From contig NXFV01001594.1 in NCBI GenBank assembly GCA_002803225.1, forward strand, positions 1 through 18,395: a stretch of DNA of 18,395 bases, written 5' to 3'. The notes under the pieces were generated by a model. The model worked only from the letters and a program-made list of their open reading frames with translations. It was not told where the DNA came from and did no database searches. Below, one piece after another: positions 8,500-17,117 of the stretch (within the stretch, counting starts at the first letter, position 1; every line of letters starts with the position of its first letter). The translations under genes were made by a program, and so were the position numbers. This DNA is from Gamarada debralockiae (Eukaryota; Ascomycota; Leotiomycetes; Helotiales; Hyphodiscaceae).

Positions 8500-10254
8500 T
8501 CAAAGCCGCACAACGCTAACATTCAAAATGCCCTTCTCCTCCCTAAGTTCCGCCTCGACTTCCTTTCCCACATTCCCCTCAACACCAAGAATCATCAACG
8601 CCTCCCTCCCATTGTCTTCCCTCTCCTCTCCCCCTTCACCCAATCTACCAATACCAACAGTATTCCCTTTCCCTTCCCCAAGCGCCGCCACACTCATAAA
8701 GTTAATATTCACGCCCCTCTTCCCCAGTATCCCTCCGACTCCACCAATTTTCCCCGGCTCATCATAATTATGCAACACAATCAACGTTCCCTCCGGTACA
8801 AAAGACGTATTAAATCGATCCAGTCTTGAAATAAAAATATTCCTTCCCGACACATAACCAGATATCAACTGCTCATCGGCGCCATATCCCGTTCGCAACG
8901 TGACGAGAGAAGCGTAGACAAGGTCTTCTGACTCCCTCGATTTCGTCTCGTTAATCACAATCCCCTTCTCCTTAGCAATGAGCGAAGCATTAACGATATT
9001 AACATCCCTCCCACCACTATCGCTGATGCTTGACGTAAGACCTTTGACCAATGCAGCAAATAACGGCCTCGTGTTGCTTATAGCGGCCAATTCACCCTCA
9101 TAAATCAACTCAAATCTCTTCCCACCAACCATACCCCTCCCTCCTCTTCCTCCCGTACCAGAATAATGCTGTGTATACAATCCCCCCATCTTCTCCACCA
9201 ACTTCACAAACGGCTGCAACTTTCGATATTCTTCGGGGAGAATGAGGGGTGCGTTGACGGCTGATGTCGGGAGGCCGCCTTGGAGGATTGATAGGACTTG
9301 TGCGCAGACGTCTAGAGAGACGTTCTCTTGTGCTTCGACAGTTGAGGCGCCGAGATGCGGCGTTGCTACGACCTTTGGGTGGCGGCAGAGAGCTTCGGCT
9401 GCGGATCCAGGGGAGGGTGGCTCGGATGTGAAGACGTCTAGGCCGGCGCCGGCGATTGTGCCCGTGTTGAGGGCTTCGAGAAGGGCGGCTTCGTTGTAGA
9501 CGCCTCCTCGTGCTACATTCAAGATCTTGGCTGTTTTCTTCATAAGCGATAGTTCGGACGTGCTGATGAGATCGAGTGTTGAGGCTATGAGCGGTGTATG
9601 GATTGTGAGGAAATCCGCTACCGGGAGGAGGGATTGGAGGTCTGTGACTAAAGTAACGGATGCAGAGGCTGCAATTTCGGGTGATGCGTATGGATCGAGT
9701 GCTACGACTTTCATGCCCAATCCTACTCCCATTCGAGCTACCTTGAGGCCAACTTTACCAAGTCCAATGATGCCGAGAGTTTTGCCCCCGACTTCTGTAC
9801 CGACAAGCTTACTCCTCTCCCATCCACCGCCCCTCAAACTCCTATCTCCCGCAGGAACATTCCTCGCAACAGCCATGAGAAGTGCAATAGTATGCTCAGC
9901 AGCCGCCACAATGTTTCCCGACGGGGAGTTGACGACGATAACACCATGTTGCGTCGCGGCTTCGACATCAATATTATCGACCCCGACCCCAGCTCTTGCC
10001 ACCACCTTAAGGGATTTTGCTGCCGCAAGCACGGAAGCGGTAACTTTTGTTTCGGACCGGATTATTAATGCGTCGTAGGTGGGGATTATCTCGAGCAGGG
10101 AGGAGGGGGTGACGGATGTTGGCTGGTCGATGACGAAGTGTGGGGAGAGGAGGGCTAGACCGTCTGGTGACACTTTTTCTGGGATGAGGATTTTCGGTTT
10201 GGAGATGGGTGTTGAGATGCCGGAGGCATGCGTTGAGAGGGCTGACGGCGCCAT
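8500..10254 (-). CDS. D-3-phosphoglycerate dehydrogenase (long type, with ACT domain)
   Basis: This intronless gene encodes 584 aa and catalyses the first step of serine synthesis, oxidising 3-phosphoglycerate to 3-phosphohydroxypyruvate with NAD+ in the cytosol. Residues about 20-125 and 310-340 form the substrate domain (ARAGVGVDNID, NSPSGNIVAAAEH). The nucleotide-binding domain holds the GLGKVG loop at 164-169 and the Asp at 187 expected after the second beta strand. The catalytic set of the D-2-hydroxyacid dehydrogenase family is present: Arg249 (NVARGG), Glu278 (SEPP) and His300 (TPHLGAS). Residues about 341-485 resemble the intervening allosteric domain of long enzymes (bacterial type I and human PHGDH), with a Gly-rich insertion at 366-378. 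The C-terminus from about 488 is an ACT domain (LIVLHNYDEPGKIGGVGGIL) with an acidic insertion near 537-550, suggesting serine feedback control. At 584 aa it is longer than yeast Ser3/Ser33 (about 470). The start is the first ATG of the frame. Confidence 0.93.
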   Translation of the reverse strand: MAPSALSTHASGISTPISKPKILIPEKVSPDGLALLSPHFVIDQPTSVTPSSLLEIIPTYDALIIRSETKVTASVLAAAKSLKVVARAGVGVDNIDVEAATQHGVIVVNSPSGNIVAAAEHTIALLMAVARNVPAGDRSLRGGGWERSKLVGTEVGGKTLGIIGLGKVGLKVARMGVGLGMKVVALDPYASPEIAASASVTLVTDLQSLLPVADFLTIHTPLIASTLDLISTSELSLMKKTAKILNVARGGVYNEAALLEALNTGTIAGAGLDVFTSEPPSPGSAAEALCRHPKVVATPHLGASTVEAQENVSLDVCAQVLSILQGGLPTSAVNAPLILPEEYRKLQPFVKLVEKMGGLYTQHYSGTGGRGGRGMVGGKRFELIYEGELAAISNTRPLFAALVKGLTSSISDSGGRDVNIVNASLIAKEKGIVINETKSRESEDLVYASLVTLRTGYGADEQLISGYVSGRNIFISRLDRFNTSFVPEGTLIVLHNYDEPGKIGGVGGILGKRGVNINFMSVAALGEGKGNTVGIGRLGEGGEEREDNGREALMILGVEGNVGKEVEAELREEKGILNVSVVRL

Positions 10255-10757
10255 TGTGAGGGATTTGATGGGGGTGATCGTGAGGTGAGGTTGAGTATAG
10301 AGAATTGGAGGTGACGGTCGAGAGATGGGGTAGACAAAGAGTCTAGCTGCTTGCTAACAAACAATAGCAAAGCAAACCAAAGCAAATTGGATTGAAAGAG
10401 AAAAGATTGTAAAGTAAGAGAGAGAAAGAAACACAAAAATGTCAGCTTATGATCCGCAGCGAAATCGCACTCCATGGTGGGGTGCCGGCTTTTCCATTTG
10501 CTGATCTGGCTGAATAAACAACCCCCCGCACTCCCTCCACAGCACGCTAATGCGTCTTCCCGCCCACCAGAGGTCGCTATTGTGTTACCCCACCATCCAG
10601 GAACTTGGAAAATATGCACCGGGGGCAATCGGGCGTGGAAAGGAGGGTCACCTGAACTAAAAAGAAAACAAGTGGGGGCACAGCAGCTACAGGCTGCGCC
10701 TGTACGTATTTGTTTGTCAATTGAGTATTTGTACTGCTACTTTGTAGAGCTGTCTGG
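10255..10757 (-). promoter_or_regulatory. Promoter and leader of the phosphoglycerate dehydrogenase gene
   Basis: About 500 bases between two genes on the same strand. On the minus strand the segment corresponding to 10390-10440 is a CT-rich tract (TTTCTTTCTCTCTCTTAC), the usual fungal initiation region. I found no perfect TGACTCA (Gcn4/CpcA) site in it. The far end holds the glyoxalase 3' untranslated region. Confidence 0.45.
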
Positions 10758-12216
10758 TTACCAGTTTGCGCGGCCCTTCAGCTTCTCGTTTTGAATGATT
10801 TCGATCCCTGTGATAAATTGGGCGACTTAGTAAATCGCTCGCATCACTGAAAGACTCGTGTGCCCGGAGTAACTCGAGAGCCACGGCTCATGGAACAGGC
10901 TCGATGATGGGGATGTTTTGTCAAAGAACTTACAGTAATTGTCAGGGTCCAGAACAAATGCCACGTTCTTCATGCGACCATCTGTGAGCCTCTTCTTCCA
11001 GTTGACACCCAAATCCTCAAAGCGCTTGCATGCTGCATCGAGATCATCGACGGAAACAGCTATCATATGTCAGTAAACCCCGGCTAGGAGAAGGAACGAG
11101 TGTACCAATGTGTCCAAAGCCTTGAGGTTGGTCATTGCCATTGTGGTATTTGAAGTTGGAGTCCTTCTCAGTACCATAGTTCCATGTCAACTCCAACAAG
11201 CCTTCACGGTCGGCAATAGGGTTGACGCCATTTGCAGATGAAGTAGAAACGCCTTTGCTGCCAGGGTAGCCAAGGAAATAGAGGTTGAAGTTGGCATCTT
11301 TATTTTCACTGGTTCGCATCAATGTCATGCCGAAGACTTCCTGGTAGAACTTGAGCGACTTTTCGTGGTCCTTTATTCGGATCATGGTGTGGTTCTATTT
11401 CCTGTCAGCCGCATTCGAACGGCAGAGACCAACCCGACTCACCATTCGGTATGTTTGAGTATCCGTCTCCTTGATACCTTCAGTCTTATCAACTGGATTC
11501 TGTCCAATGATCTCAACCCAATATCCATCAGGATCAAGCGCAAATGCGATGTGTCTCATGCGCCCATCTGTCAGCTTCTTCTGGAACTTGTAGCCGGCAT
11601 CCTCGAGTCTCTGGCAAGCAGCTTGAATATTGTCAACACTGACGCAAGTATGTCCAAAGCCTTTTCCTGGTTCAGCATTTCCGGTTGCGACTTTATAATC
11701 GGGGTCGTTCTCTGTTCCATAGTTGTGTGTCAATTCGATGAGACCCTCACGATCGCTCCAGTGGTTTCCATGAGATGCAGCTTTGGGGGAATCGTAGCCC
11801 ATGAAATAGAGGTCGAATTTGGCTTCCGGTTGTTCGATCTTTCGAATCATCTTCATGCCGAGGAATTCATAGAATTTGACTGTGAAACGCCGCGTTAGCA
11901 AAGCGTGGGGAGGATCGCGGGGAGACGTACCCGATTCCTTTGGGTCCTTCACCCGAATCCTACCAAGAAGATTAGCATTTCTGCATGGAAGGTACGAGTT
12001 GTTTCGCGGTCGCACATCGAGTGATTGAACTTATAGGTCTTCAAATCGGTCGCCATGGTTGCGTAGGGTCTGCTACCTACAAAGGTATTTTAGTGTCAGC
12101 TCATCCCCCACTTTGCGCCTGCGTCATTGGACAATTGATCTCGTACCTGAACCCACAATATTGTGCCGGATAAAGCTTGGTCTGAATGTTCTCTGTAATG
12201 CACGGAATGATTGCAT
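10758..12216 (-). CDS. glo1: Glyoxalase I (lactoylglutathione lyase), two-domain, with likely mitochondrial presequence
   Basis: Exons, minus strand: 12216-12147, 12076-12016, 11959-11931, 11879-11443, 11394-11106, 11059-10934 and 10807-10758, giving 353 aa. Every junction is GT-AG and in frame; branch-like sites include GCTAATC, GCTAAC and GCTGAC. The enzyme isomerises the hemithioacetal of methylglyoxal and glutathione to S-lactoylglutathione. It has two tandem vicinal-oxygen-chelate repeats, each with MIR(V/I)KD, KFY, DLYF/NLYF, DREGL(I/L)ELT(H/W)NYGTE, GFGH(T/I) and LTDGRM, as in yeast Glo1 (326 aa). Metal-binding His and Glu positions appear kept in both repeats. The first exon encodes an Arg-rich, acid-free start (MQSFRALQRTFRPSFIRHN) ending at SRPYAT, as a matrix signal would. 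The internal Met at 12056 (MATDLKTYKF) would give a 323-aa cytosolic form. The protein ends WIEIIQNEKLKGRANW. Confidence 0.93.
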
Positions 12217-12466
12217 AGAAATCTGCTTTGTACAAGTGAAATGATTTGAAGGAAAGAGGAGAAGAAAAGAGATCTCGTCACTTGAAGCTGCCCCGCAAAT
12301 GGATCCTCGCCTATGACGCAGTGGAGGTTTTCCCGTGGGAATAAAAAAACTTAAAGCCGGGCCGGAAAATAGATGGTCCTGCTGTTTTGAGTATTGCTTT
12401 GGGACTTGAGGTGAGATGAAACAGAATTCAGTGAAGAGGGAGAGCTGCTTATTTCCTGTCGCCTTC
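12217..12466 (-). promoter_or_regulatory. Short upstream region of glo1
   Basis: The leader strand is CT-rich just before the start (TCTTTTCTTCTCCTCTTTCC at about 12250-12270). A promoter shared with the 3' end of the neighbouring gene must fit in about 250 bases. No specific site recognised. Confidence 0.4.
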
Positions 12467-12957
12467 TTATTCTCCACGCATCGCTGCCATCTGTTGTTCG
12501 AGCCGGCGTCTTTGTCGTTGGATTTGCTCAAGCTTCTGGTCAATCCGTTCAATCTCGTCTTGTGCTTGTCGAATCGCATTCAATCTGACCCGTTGAACAA
12601 CGTGAATGCGAAGTATCCAGAAGAATAAGCGTAGTAAAGTATCCACGAATCCAGTCAAGAACTCAACGATCAGCTCTGTTAGTTTCGCGTGTGCTACGTA
12701 TCTAAAGACATAGACGGCAATAAACAACGTGGATAGCAAGATGACTGTAAAACCCATAATTGCTGACTTCCTAGGTTAGTCAAATATTGGATCCTCCCAC
12801 AGTTCGAAACTCTCTCTTCCTGGAGTGCCAATTCCTCGTGCAAGTCAACACGGTCCTGTATGTATTTGTAGAGCCAACTCTTGACTCGGGGCTGGATTTC
12901 GAAGTCGAGCAGATCAAGCAGGTATTCGAAAAGAAATAGACCTATCACGATTACCAT
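12467..12957 (-). CDS. Small hypothetical membrane protein with C-terminal coiled coil (two exons, N-terminus uncertain)
   Basis: Exon 12957-12801 joins exon 12762-12467 through a 38-nt intron (donor GTGGGA, branch GACTAAC, acceptor GTCAG). An alternative, 12957-12811 with 12766-12467, uses donor GTTTCG and acceptor GAAG; both keep the frame, giving about 150 aa. An N-terminal hydrophobic segment (MVIVIGLFLFEYLLDLLDF) is followed by a charged stretch. A strong membrane segment (IMGFTVILLSTLFIAVYVFR) comes next, then an amphipathic FLTGFVDTLLRLFFWIL segment. The last 45 residues are a Gln/Arg/Glu-rich coiled coil (AQDEIERIDQKLEQIQRQRR). A strong acceptor (TTTTTTCTTTTCAG, ending at 12975) sits just before the chosen start and leaves the same frame open, so an upstream exon may exist between 12975 and about 13231. 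I do not recognise the family. It is divergent from the roadblock gene. Confidence 0.52.
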
Positions 12958-13340
12958 GAAGAGGACACAGACAACTGAAAAGAAAAAAGGTTTCCCAGAA
13001 GGTTATGGGTGCTGTTCGTCGCGCTTTTATGAATTCTGATGCTGTGGGTGATTTCTTGGCGTCCCGGAAAAAACGATGCATGCAGCTTCGGAGATTTGTC
13101 TTCAAAGTTCCGATGACGAACTTCCTCAGCAACCCAAGAATCACACGGCCATTCAACATCGCTGTCTTCACGCACCTCCTTTCTTTGAGCAGTACAATCA
13201 ACTGCCTCAAACCACGCGGCATAGATGCCATAGCCCGTACAATCCTCCCTATCAGAACAAAGACCTAGCTAATCTCCTACAGCATCTATCCTCGAACTCC
13301 CTCCCCGACCTTCTCAAACTACCCGATAACGACACTCATC
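12958..13340. promoter_or_regulatory. Divergent intergenic region
   Basis: About 380 bases between divergent genes, probably with both promoters and perhaps an unresolved first exon of the minus-strand membrane protein. Open frames cross it on both strands (about 105 codons minus, 160 codons plus) but none has a recognisable motif. Confidence 0.35.
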
Positions 13341-13997
13341 ATGTCCCAAACAATGCTCCTCACAAAACCTCTCTCCACCTTCCTTGCAGCAAACACAACG
13401 CCCCAACTACACACATTGCTCCTCCTGTCACCGACAGGAAAGCTACTCTCCTCGTCCTCCCCATTACCAGCTTCTACCCTCCGTACGCAAGCCACACTCG
13501 CCTGCTCACTATGGACGCTCTACCACCCCTTCCAATCGACAATCTCTTCTCTCGTATCTGACTCCCTACCCACCTCCCACATCCCCAACCCCACCTTGAG
13601 CCAAGATCAGGATCTGAATAGCATAACAATCCAGCTCGAATTCGGCATAATGTGCATCCGCGCCCTCCGCTCCAGCCTTCTATTCGTCGCAATAGGTCCC
13701 TCATCCCCAAACTCGACACAATCTCCAAACCCTACCTCCCAATATCTCCAGCAGATCTCATCCAGGCATACGTCGCCGCCGGGCTCCCCGAGCGCGCAGT
13801 TCGAGAGGGAGCATGGCAATCAGTTGAGTCTGCAGGGAGAGGTGCTGAGTGGTGCTGTTAGTGATGCGGGGAGTGTGGGTACGGAGAGGAGTGTGGTTGG
13901 TGCGAGTATTTGGGGGATTAGGAGGCAGGCGGAGGATGTGGGTAGGGTTTTGGAGGGAGCGTTGGAGGGGTTTGTGTTGAGTGCTGCGGAGCGGTGA
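13341..13997 (+). CDS. Roadblock/LC7-domain protein, LAMTOR2/Ego3-like
   Basis: 218 aa in one exon. Residues about 1-118 resemble the Ragulator/EGO roadblock subunits. An N-terminal helix (LTKPLSTFLAANTTP) leads to a strand with the LLLLSPTGKLLSSSS turn, corresponding to LLLNNEGSLLAYSG of LAMTOR2. A helix with TLACSLWTLY follows, then strands around SITIQLEFGIMCIRAL and LLFVAIGP. In known systems these subunits form the scaffold that tethers Rag GTPases to the vacuole or lysosome and helps TORC1 sense amino acids. Residues 120-180 are a Ser/Pro/Asn-rich insertion not expected in animal LAMTOR2 (125 aa). The last 30 residues (WGIRRQAEDVGRVLEGALEG) form a helix that may complete the fold. Yeast Slm4/Ego3 is 162 aa. 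Confidence is moderate because the resemblance is short. A second Met at residue 5 is an equally good start. Confidence 0.68.
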   Translation: MSQTMLLTKPLSTFLAANTTPQLHTLLLLSPTGKLLSSSSPLPASTLRTQATLACSLWTLYHPFQSTISSLVSDSLPTSHIPNPTLSQDQDLNSITIQLEFGIMCIRALRSSLLFVAIGPSSPNSTQSPNPTSQYLQQISSRHTSPPGSPSAQFEREHGNQLSLQGEVLSGAVSDAGSVGTERSVVGASIWGIRRQAEDVGRVLEGALEGFVLSAAER

Positions 13998-15102
13998 CAA
14001 GGCTATGAGATGGAGTAAGGGAGATAAAACAGTGCAGTGACTATATGTAGGATATAGATATGCAAGGCGTCAGGGGCCTTGAGATACCAGGAATATTGGA
14101 CTTCATAAATTCAGCGAAGACGAAGACCCTTGTATTTGGCAGGACGATCCGGCTTGTAGAGACTGCATAAAGACTGCCAAGAGCTTGAACATTCCACTGA
14201 TGTTGGTCCTGTCACAAGTTAGGTATCTCCAATTCACTTTCTAAGTAAGGCTAATTGTGTCTATATAGACTGCAAAGTTTCTAGCAGAAACCCAATATCA
14301 TTAAGACGAGATTGATGGAAGTAGATAAGGGCTTGATATGAAGTAGAGTTTGAAGGAGTTTGTAAGGCAAGATGGCTCAGCTCCTAGCCTTTCTTTTTTT
14401 CACAGGCTACCTCTGTAACTAAAACTACAGATGTGTTTGTGTGACAGAGTTAACGCCCTAATGGTACCTAAATGAGGCCCAGCTCAGAACTGGGAGCCAA
14501 GAATCCTTCGTTCACCTTCAGCTCGTTGATTAATCATCTTCGCAGTATTCACATGTTGCGGCTGAACCCAAATGTGTTATCACTTGTCACGATGTATATA
14601 AATGCCAACATTGGAGAAAGTGGCTCAAGCCTCGCCCCTCAGCTGGTGCCCAGTTTAGGAAGAAGCGATAAAGCAACAAACATTTATTGGCGGGGAACTC
14701 CCGGCTGTCCCGCTAAGCTCATGCGTCACATGTATGTTCATTGGCTGAGATTATACACAGGAATCCTTCGTGGGGGAAACACCCGGTAGCGAGGCACAAT
14801 TGCTAAGCCTTCCCCATATTCTTCAATGATGGCGTCTATTCACATATCTAATACATTTTTCGCTGTGGGGGGAGCTGATGTGGCCTGCCGCCACATTCTG
14901 GCAAGGCTCGAGACAAGTCGCTTCCAAAAGCTTATCAAGAGTCTGGTTCTCGGTCGTCAATCATGTTCCCTTCTCACAGCTTCGCAAGGCTGAGTCTAGG
15001 TTTAAGTCGGTAAGCCAAGAACGGAACTATTTGCATGCTTTCCTGTCTGCCTTCCGAGTCAATTTCCAACTTGCTTTTCTCCTCTCACACCGAATCTGAA
15101 TC
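13998..15102 (+). promoter_or_regulatory. Long intergenic region upstream of the lectin-like gene
   Basis: About 1.1 kb with no gene I can support. Short open frames at 14472-14789 and 14878-15099 have no recognisable motif, and the second stops just before the next start codon. The last 70 bases are pyrimidine-rich (TTGCTTTTCTCCTCTCACAC) and look like a fungal leader. I saw no repeat, RNA gene or known regulatory site. Confidence 0.4.
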
Positions 15103-16896
15103 ATGCCAGCCGAACTTGACGGCGTCAGGCCTGGAGACGATGGTCTTGTACCCATCTCATCAATTGCAACACGCGAGCAATCTGGTCTCCACTGGGAGCC
15201 GAGGATGAATTCTGCTGGTGTATACGGTCCGGTTTCCTCTTCTGGTTATAGCTCTCGACAAGGAAGTATCCCTTCAGTCGACCAAGGCGGCAGCTCTCGT
15301 CGAGATAGTAGTTCTCAAAGCAATACCATCCGACCTTACGACCCTCATACGAGTAGTCTTCAGGCTGTGAGGAGTCAAGATGGCACAGCTCCATATATCA
15401 ATCGTACCACTCATCCCAGTCGCCACTCCAGCCTTTCCCAAAACAACGAACGCCGTGACAGAAATCCTGAAAATGGAAGCAGCCAAGCACAGAATATTCA
15501 GCCAGGCAACTCCTATCCAGGAAACCCTGCGCCGCTTAGCAGTCAAGGCAGGCGAGCAAGCTCGACTCATTGGGACAGTATCTCCGAGGAAATCCAACGT
15601 CGAGACAGCAGTGCCCAGATGTTGAATTCGCCTGGCAGACAAGGCTTAACGGCAATGGATCCACCGGCCGAGCTTGGTGAATCCCGTCCAGTTGAGCCTC
15701 CATCCGCCACGTCTTCAGAAGACAATCTCCCATGGTGGAAGAGAAGACTTTCTTTCACCAAGCCCAATTCAAAGTGGCAACGCTGGCTCTACATTTTATT
15801 TCCACTTACGATCGCTCTTTTGGTCGGCCTTGTCGTGCTTCTTGTCTTGTTTCTCAAGAATAGGAGCAGCAACACTGCAGCACTGCCCACTCTGAGAGAA
15901 ACAACTCTCGCACAACCAAGCATCCTACCCATCGCAGACTCGAGTCTCGGTGCAGCGGAAGTCTCGACTGGGACCTCCTTCACTTCCACCTCTTCCGGCG
16001 CCCTCGAAATAAAAGTAGTATACAACGGCGGGGACGGCAAGCTCTGCATTCGAACCAAATCTGGAACCGACTGGGCAGCAGTTCAATGCATGGAAGGAGC
16101 CAACCCAAGAGCCGACTCTCCTCTTACGGTGTTAGACTGGCTCGGAGGTCCAAGCATCTACTTCATCACGGCCGACAACTTCCTCTCCGGCATCGATCAT
16201 ATGCCGCTGAATGACACCTGGAAATTCTCCTCCCTTGTTGCAGAGAAACGGGCCGCACACCCACAGTCTCAACTCTCCTCCGTGACATGGTTCAATGGTT
16301 CTTCTAGCTGGCTTTATTACCAGGATATCAACGGCCAGCTCCGAGAATTCGGCATCGACGATTACCGCGACATTAGCTGGCGAGATGGCAGCGTAGGGCC
16401 TCTGGGTTTGGCTATTACAGGAACAGGTATCGGCACTGCACGGTGGTGGTTGCTGACTGACGGCAGTGAGGCCTTGGAAGTCTTCATACAAGTCTCGGGA
16501 GGTGCCATTCACGGTCGGGTCTACATATCCTCAGTCTGGCAACCGAATTTCTACGCCGTGGACGGGACGCCAAATACGGTTTCTACCGGCGCTGCAATTA
16601 CTTCGAATGTCATCCATCAAGTGAATGCAACTATGGTTCTGCTGGCTTATGTTGCGAGTAACCAGGACCTTACGGTGCAATGGAGAGCAACGAATGGTAG
16701 TCAAACTGTGTTTAATGCTTTCTCGACACCGCAGGAGATTGCTCAGGGTGATGAAAATGTGGCTCCTGGTATTGCTGCATTTGGCTCAGCGGGGGAACCT
16801 CAGATCTTTTTCACCGATAGTCAGAAGATTTTGCAGCTTTCGGCACCTGATGTTGCGGCGGCGAATTGGACGAGCGTTGATGTTACGGCTGAATAG
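15103..16896 (+). CDS. Single-pass membrane protein with a fucose-specific-lectin-like ectodomain
   Basis: An intronless gene of 597 aa. Residues 1-220 are polar and Ser/Gln/Arg/Pro-rich with no hydrophobic segment, probably cytoplasmic and disordered. A basic WWKRRLSFTKPNSKWQRW stretch leads into one membrane helix at about 229-251 (LFPLTIALLVGLVVLLVLFL). The remaining 345 residues are probably extracellular. They resemble the six-bladed propeller of fungal fucose-specific lectins (AAL family): repeated short blades with Trp and aromatic sites, such as SSVTWFNGSSSWLYYQD followed by INGQLREFGIDD, WRDGSVGPLGLAI and YVASNQDLTVQWRATNG. Potential N-glycosylation sites are N370, N398, N508, N530 and N588. 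Cys315 and Cys329 could pair. Secreted or cytosolic AAL lectins have about 310-320 aa with no anchor, so the tail and helix are extra. Whether the sugar-binding Arg/Glu/Trp sets are complete cannot be judged by eye. A start before a signal anchor (type II topology) is inferred. Confidence 0.72.
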   Translation: MPAELDGVRPGDDGLVPISSIATREQSGLHWEPRMNSAGVYGPVSSSGYSSRQGSIPSVDQGGSSRRDSSSQSNTIRPYDPHTSSLQAVRSQDGTAPYINRTTHPSRHSSLSQNNERRDRNPENGSSQAQNIQPGNSYPGNPAPLSSQGRRASSTHWDSISEEIQRRDSSAQMLNSPGRQGLTAMDPPAELGESRPVEPPSATSSEDNLPWWKRRLSFTKPNSKWQRWLYILFPLTIALLVGLVVLLVLFLKNRSSNTAALPTLRETTLAQPSILPIADSSLGAAEVSTGTSFTSTSSGALEIKVVYNGGDGKLCIRTKSGTDWAAVQCMEGANPRADSPLTVLDWLGGPSIYFITADNFLSGIDHMPLNDTWKFSSLVAEKRAAHPQSQLSSVTWFNGSSSWLYYQDINGQLREFGIDDYRDISWRDGSVGPLGLAITGTGIGTARWWLLTDGSEALEVFIQVSGGAIHGRVYISSVWQPNFYAVDGTPNTVSTGAAITSNVIHQVNATMVLLAYVASNQDLTVQWRATNGSQTVFNAFSTPQEIAQGDENVAPGIAAFGSAGEPQIFFTDSQKILQLSAPDVAAANWTSVDVTAE

Positions 16897-17117
16897 TGCA
16901 AGATGAAGAACGGTGTTATGGGAGTTTTCTTGGTTAATTAGTTGATGATTTCACGGACGATACCCGGGTAATGTTAATAGCAACAAAGTTTTGGAGATTT
17001 GGCTAGCAAGTAAACACGAGTCAAAATCATTAATCACAATTCAACTCAAAACGATTCAAATGCAGCGAGACAAGATCATTCAATCATCCTATCCTTAGAA
17101 TCACAACTCTAACCACA
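16897..17117. other. Convergent intergenic region
   Basis: Only about 220 bases between the ends of two converging genes; AT-rich and without other signals. It should hold both 3' untranslated regions. Confidence 0.4.

Noticed and set aside
9527..10078. 183-codon plus-strand open frame
   Set aside because: Antisense to the clearly coding dehydrogenase gene; it exists because of the skewed third-base composition there.
6069..10254. Secondary-metabolite gene cluster around the LaeA-like gene
   Set aside because: No polyketide synthase, peptide synthetase, terpene cyclase or tailoring gene is present nearby; the neighbours are primary metabolism.
10155..10628. 157-codon minus-strand frame upstream of the dehydrogenase
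   Set aside because: No motif; it overlaps the CT-rich promoter region and reads out of frame with the dehydrogenase N-terminus.
11365..11898. 177-codon plus-strand open frame
   Set aside because: Antisense to glyoxalase I exons 3-5, with no motif of its own.
13076..13561. 161-codon plus-strand frame overlapping the roadblock gene
   Set aside because: Pro/His/Asn-rich composition typical of an out-of-frame reading; the overlapping frame from 13341 has the recognisable domain.
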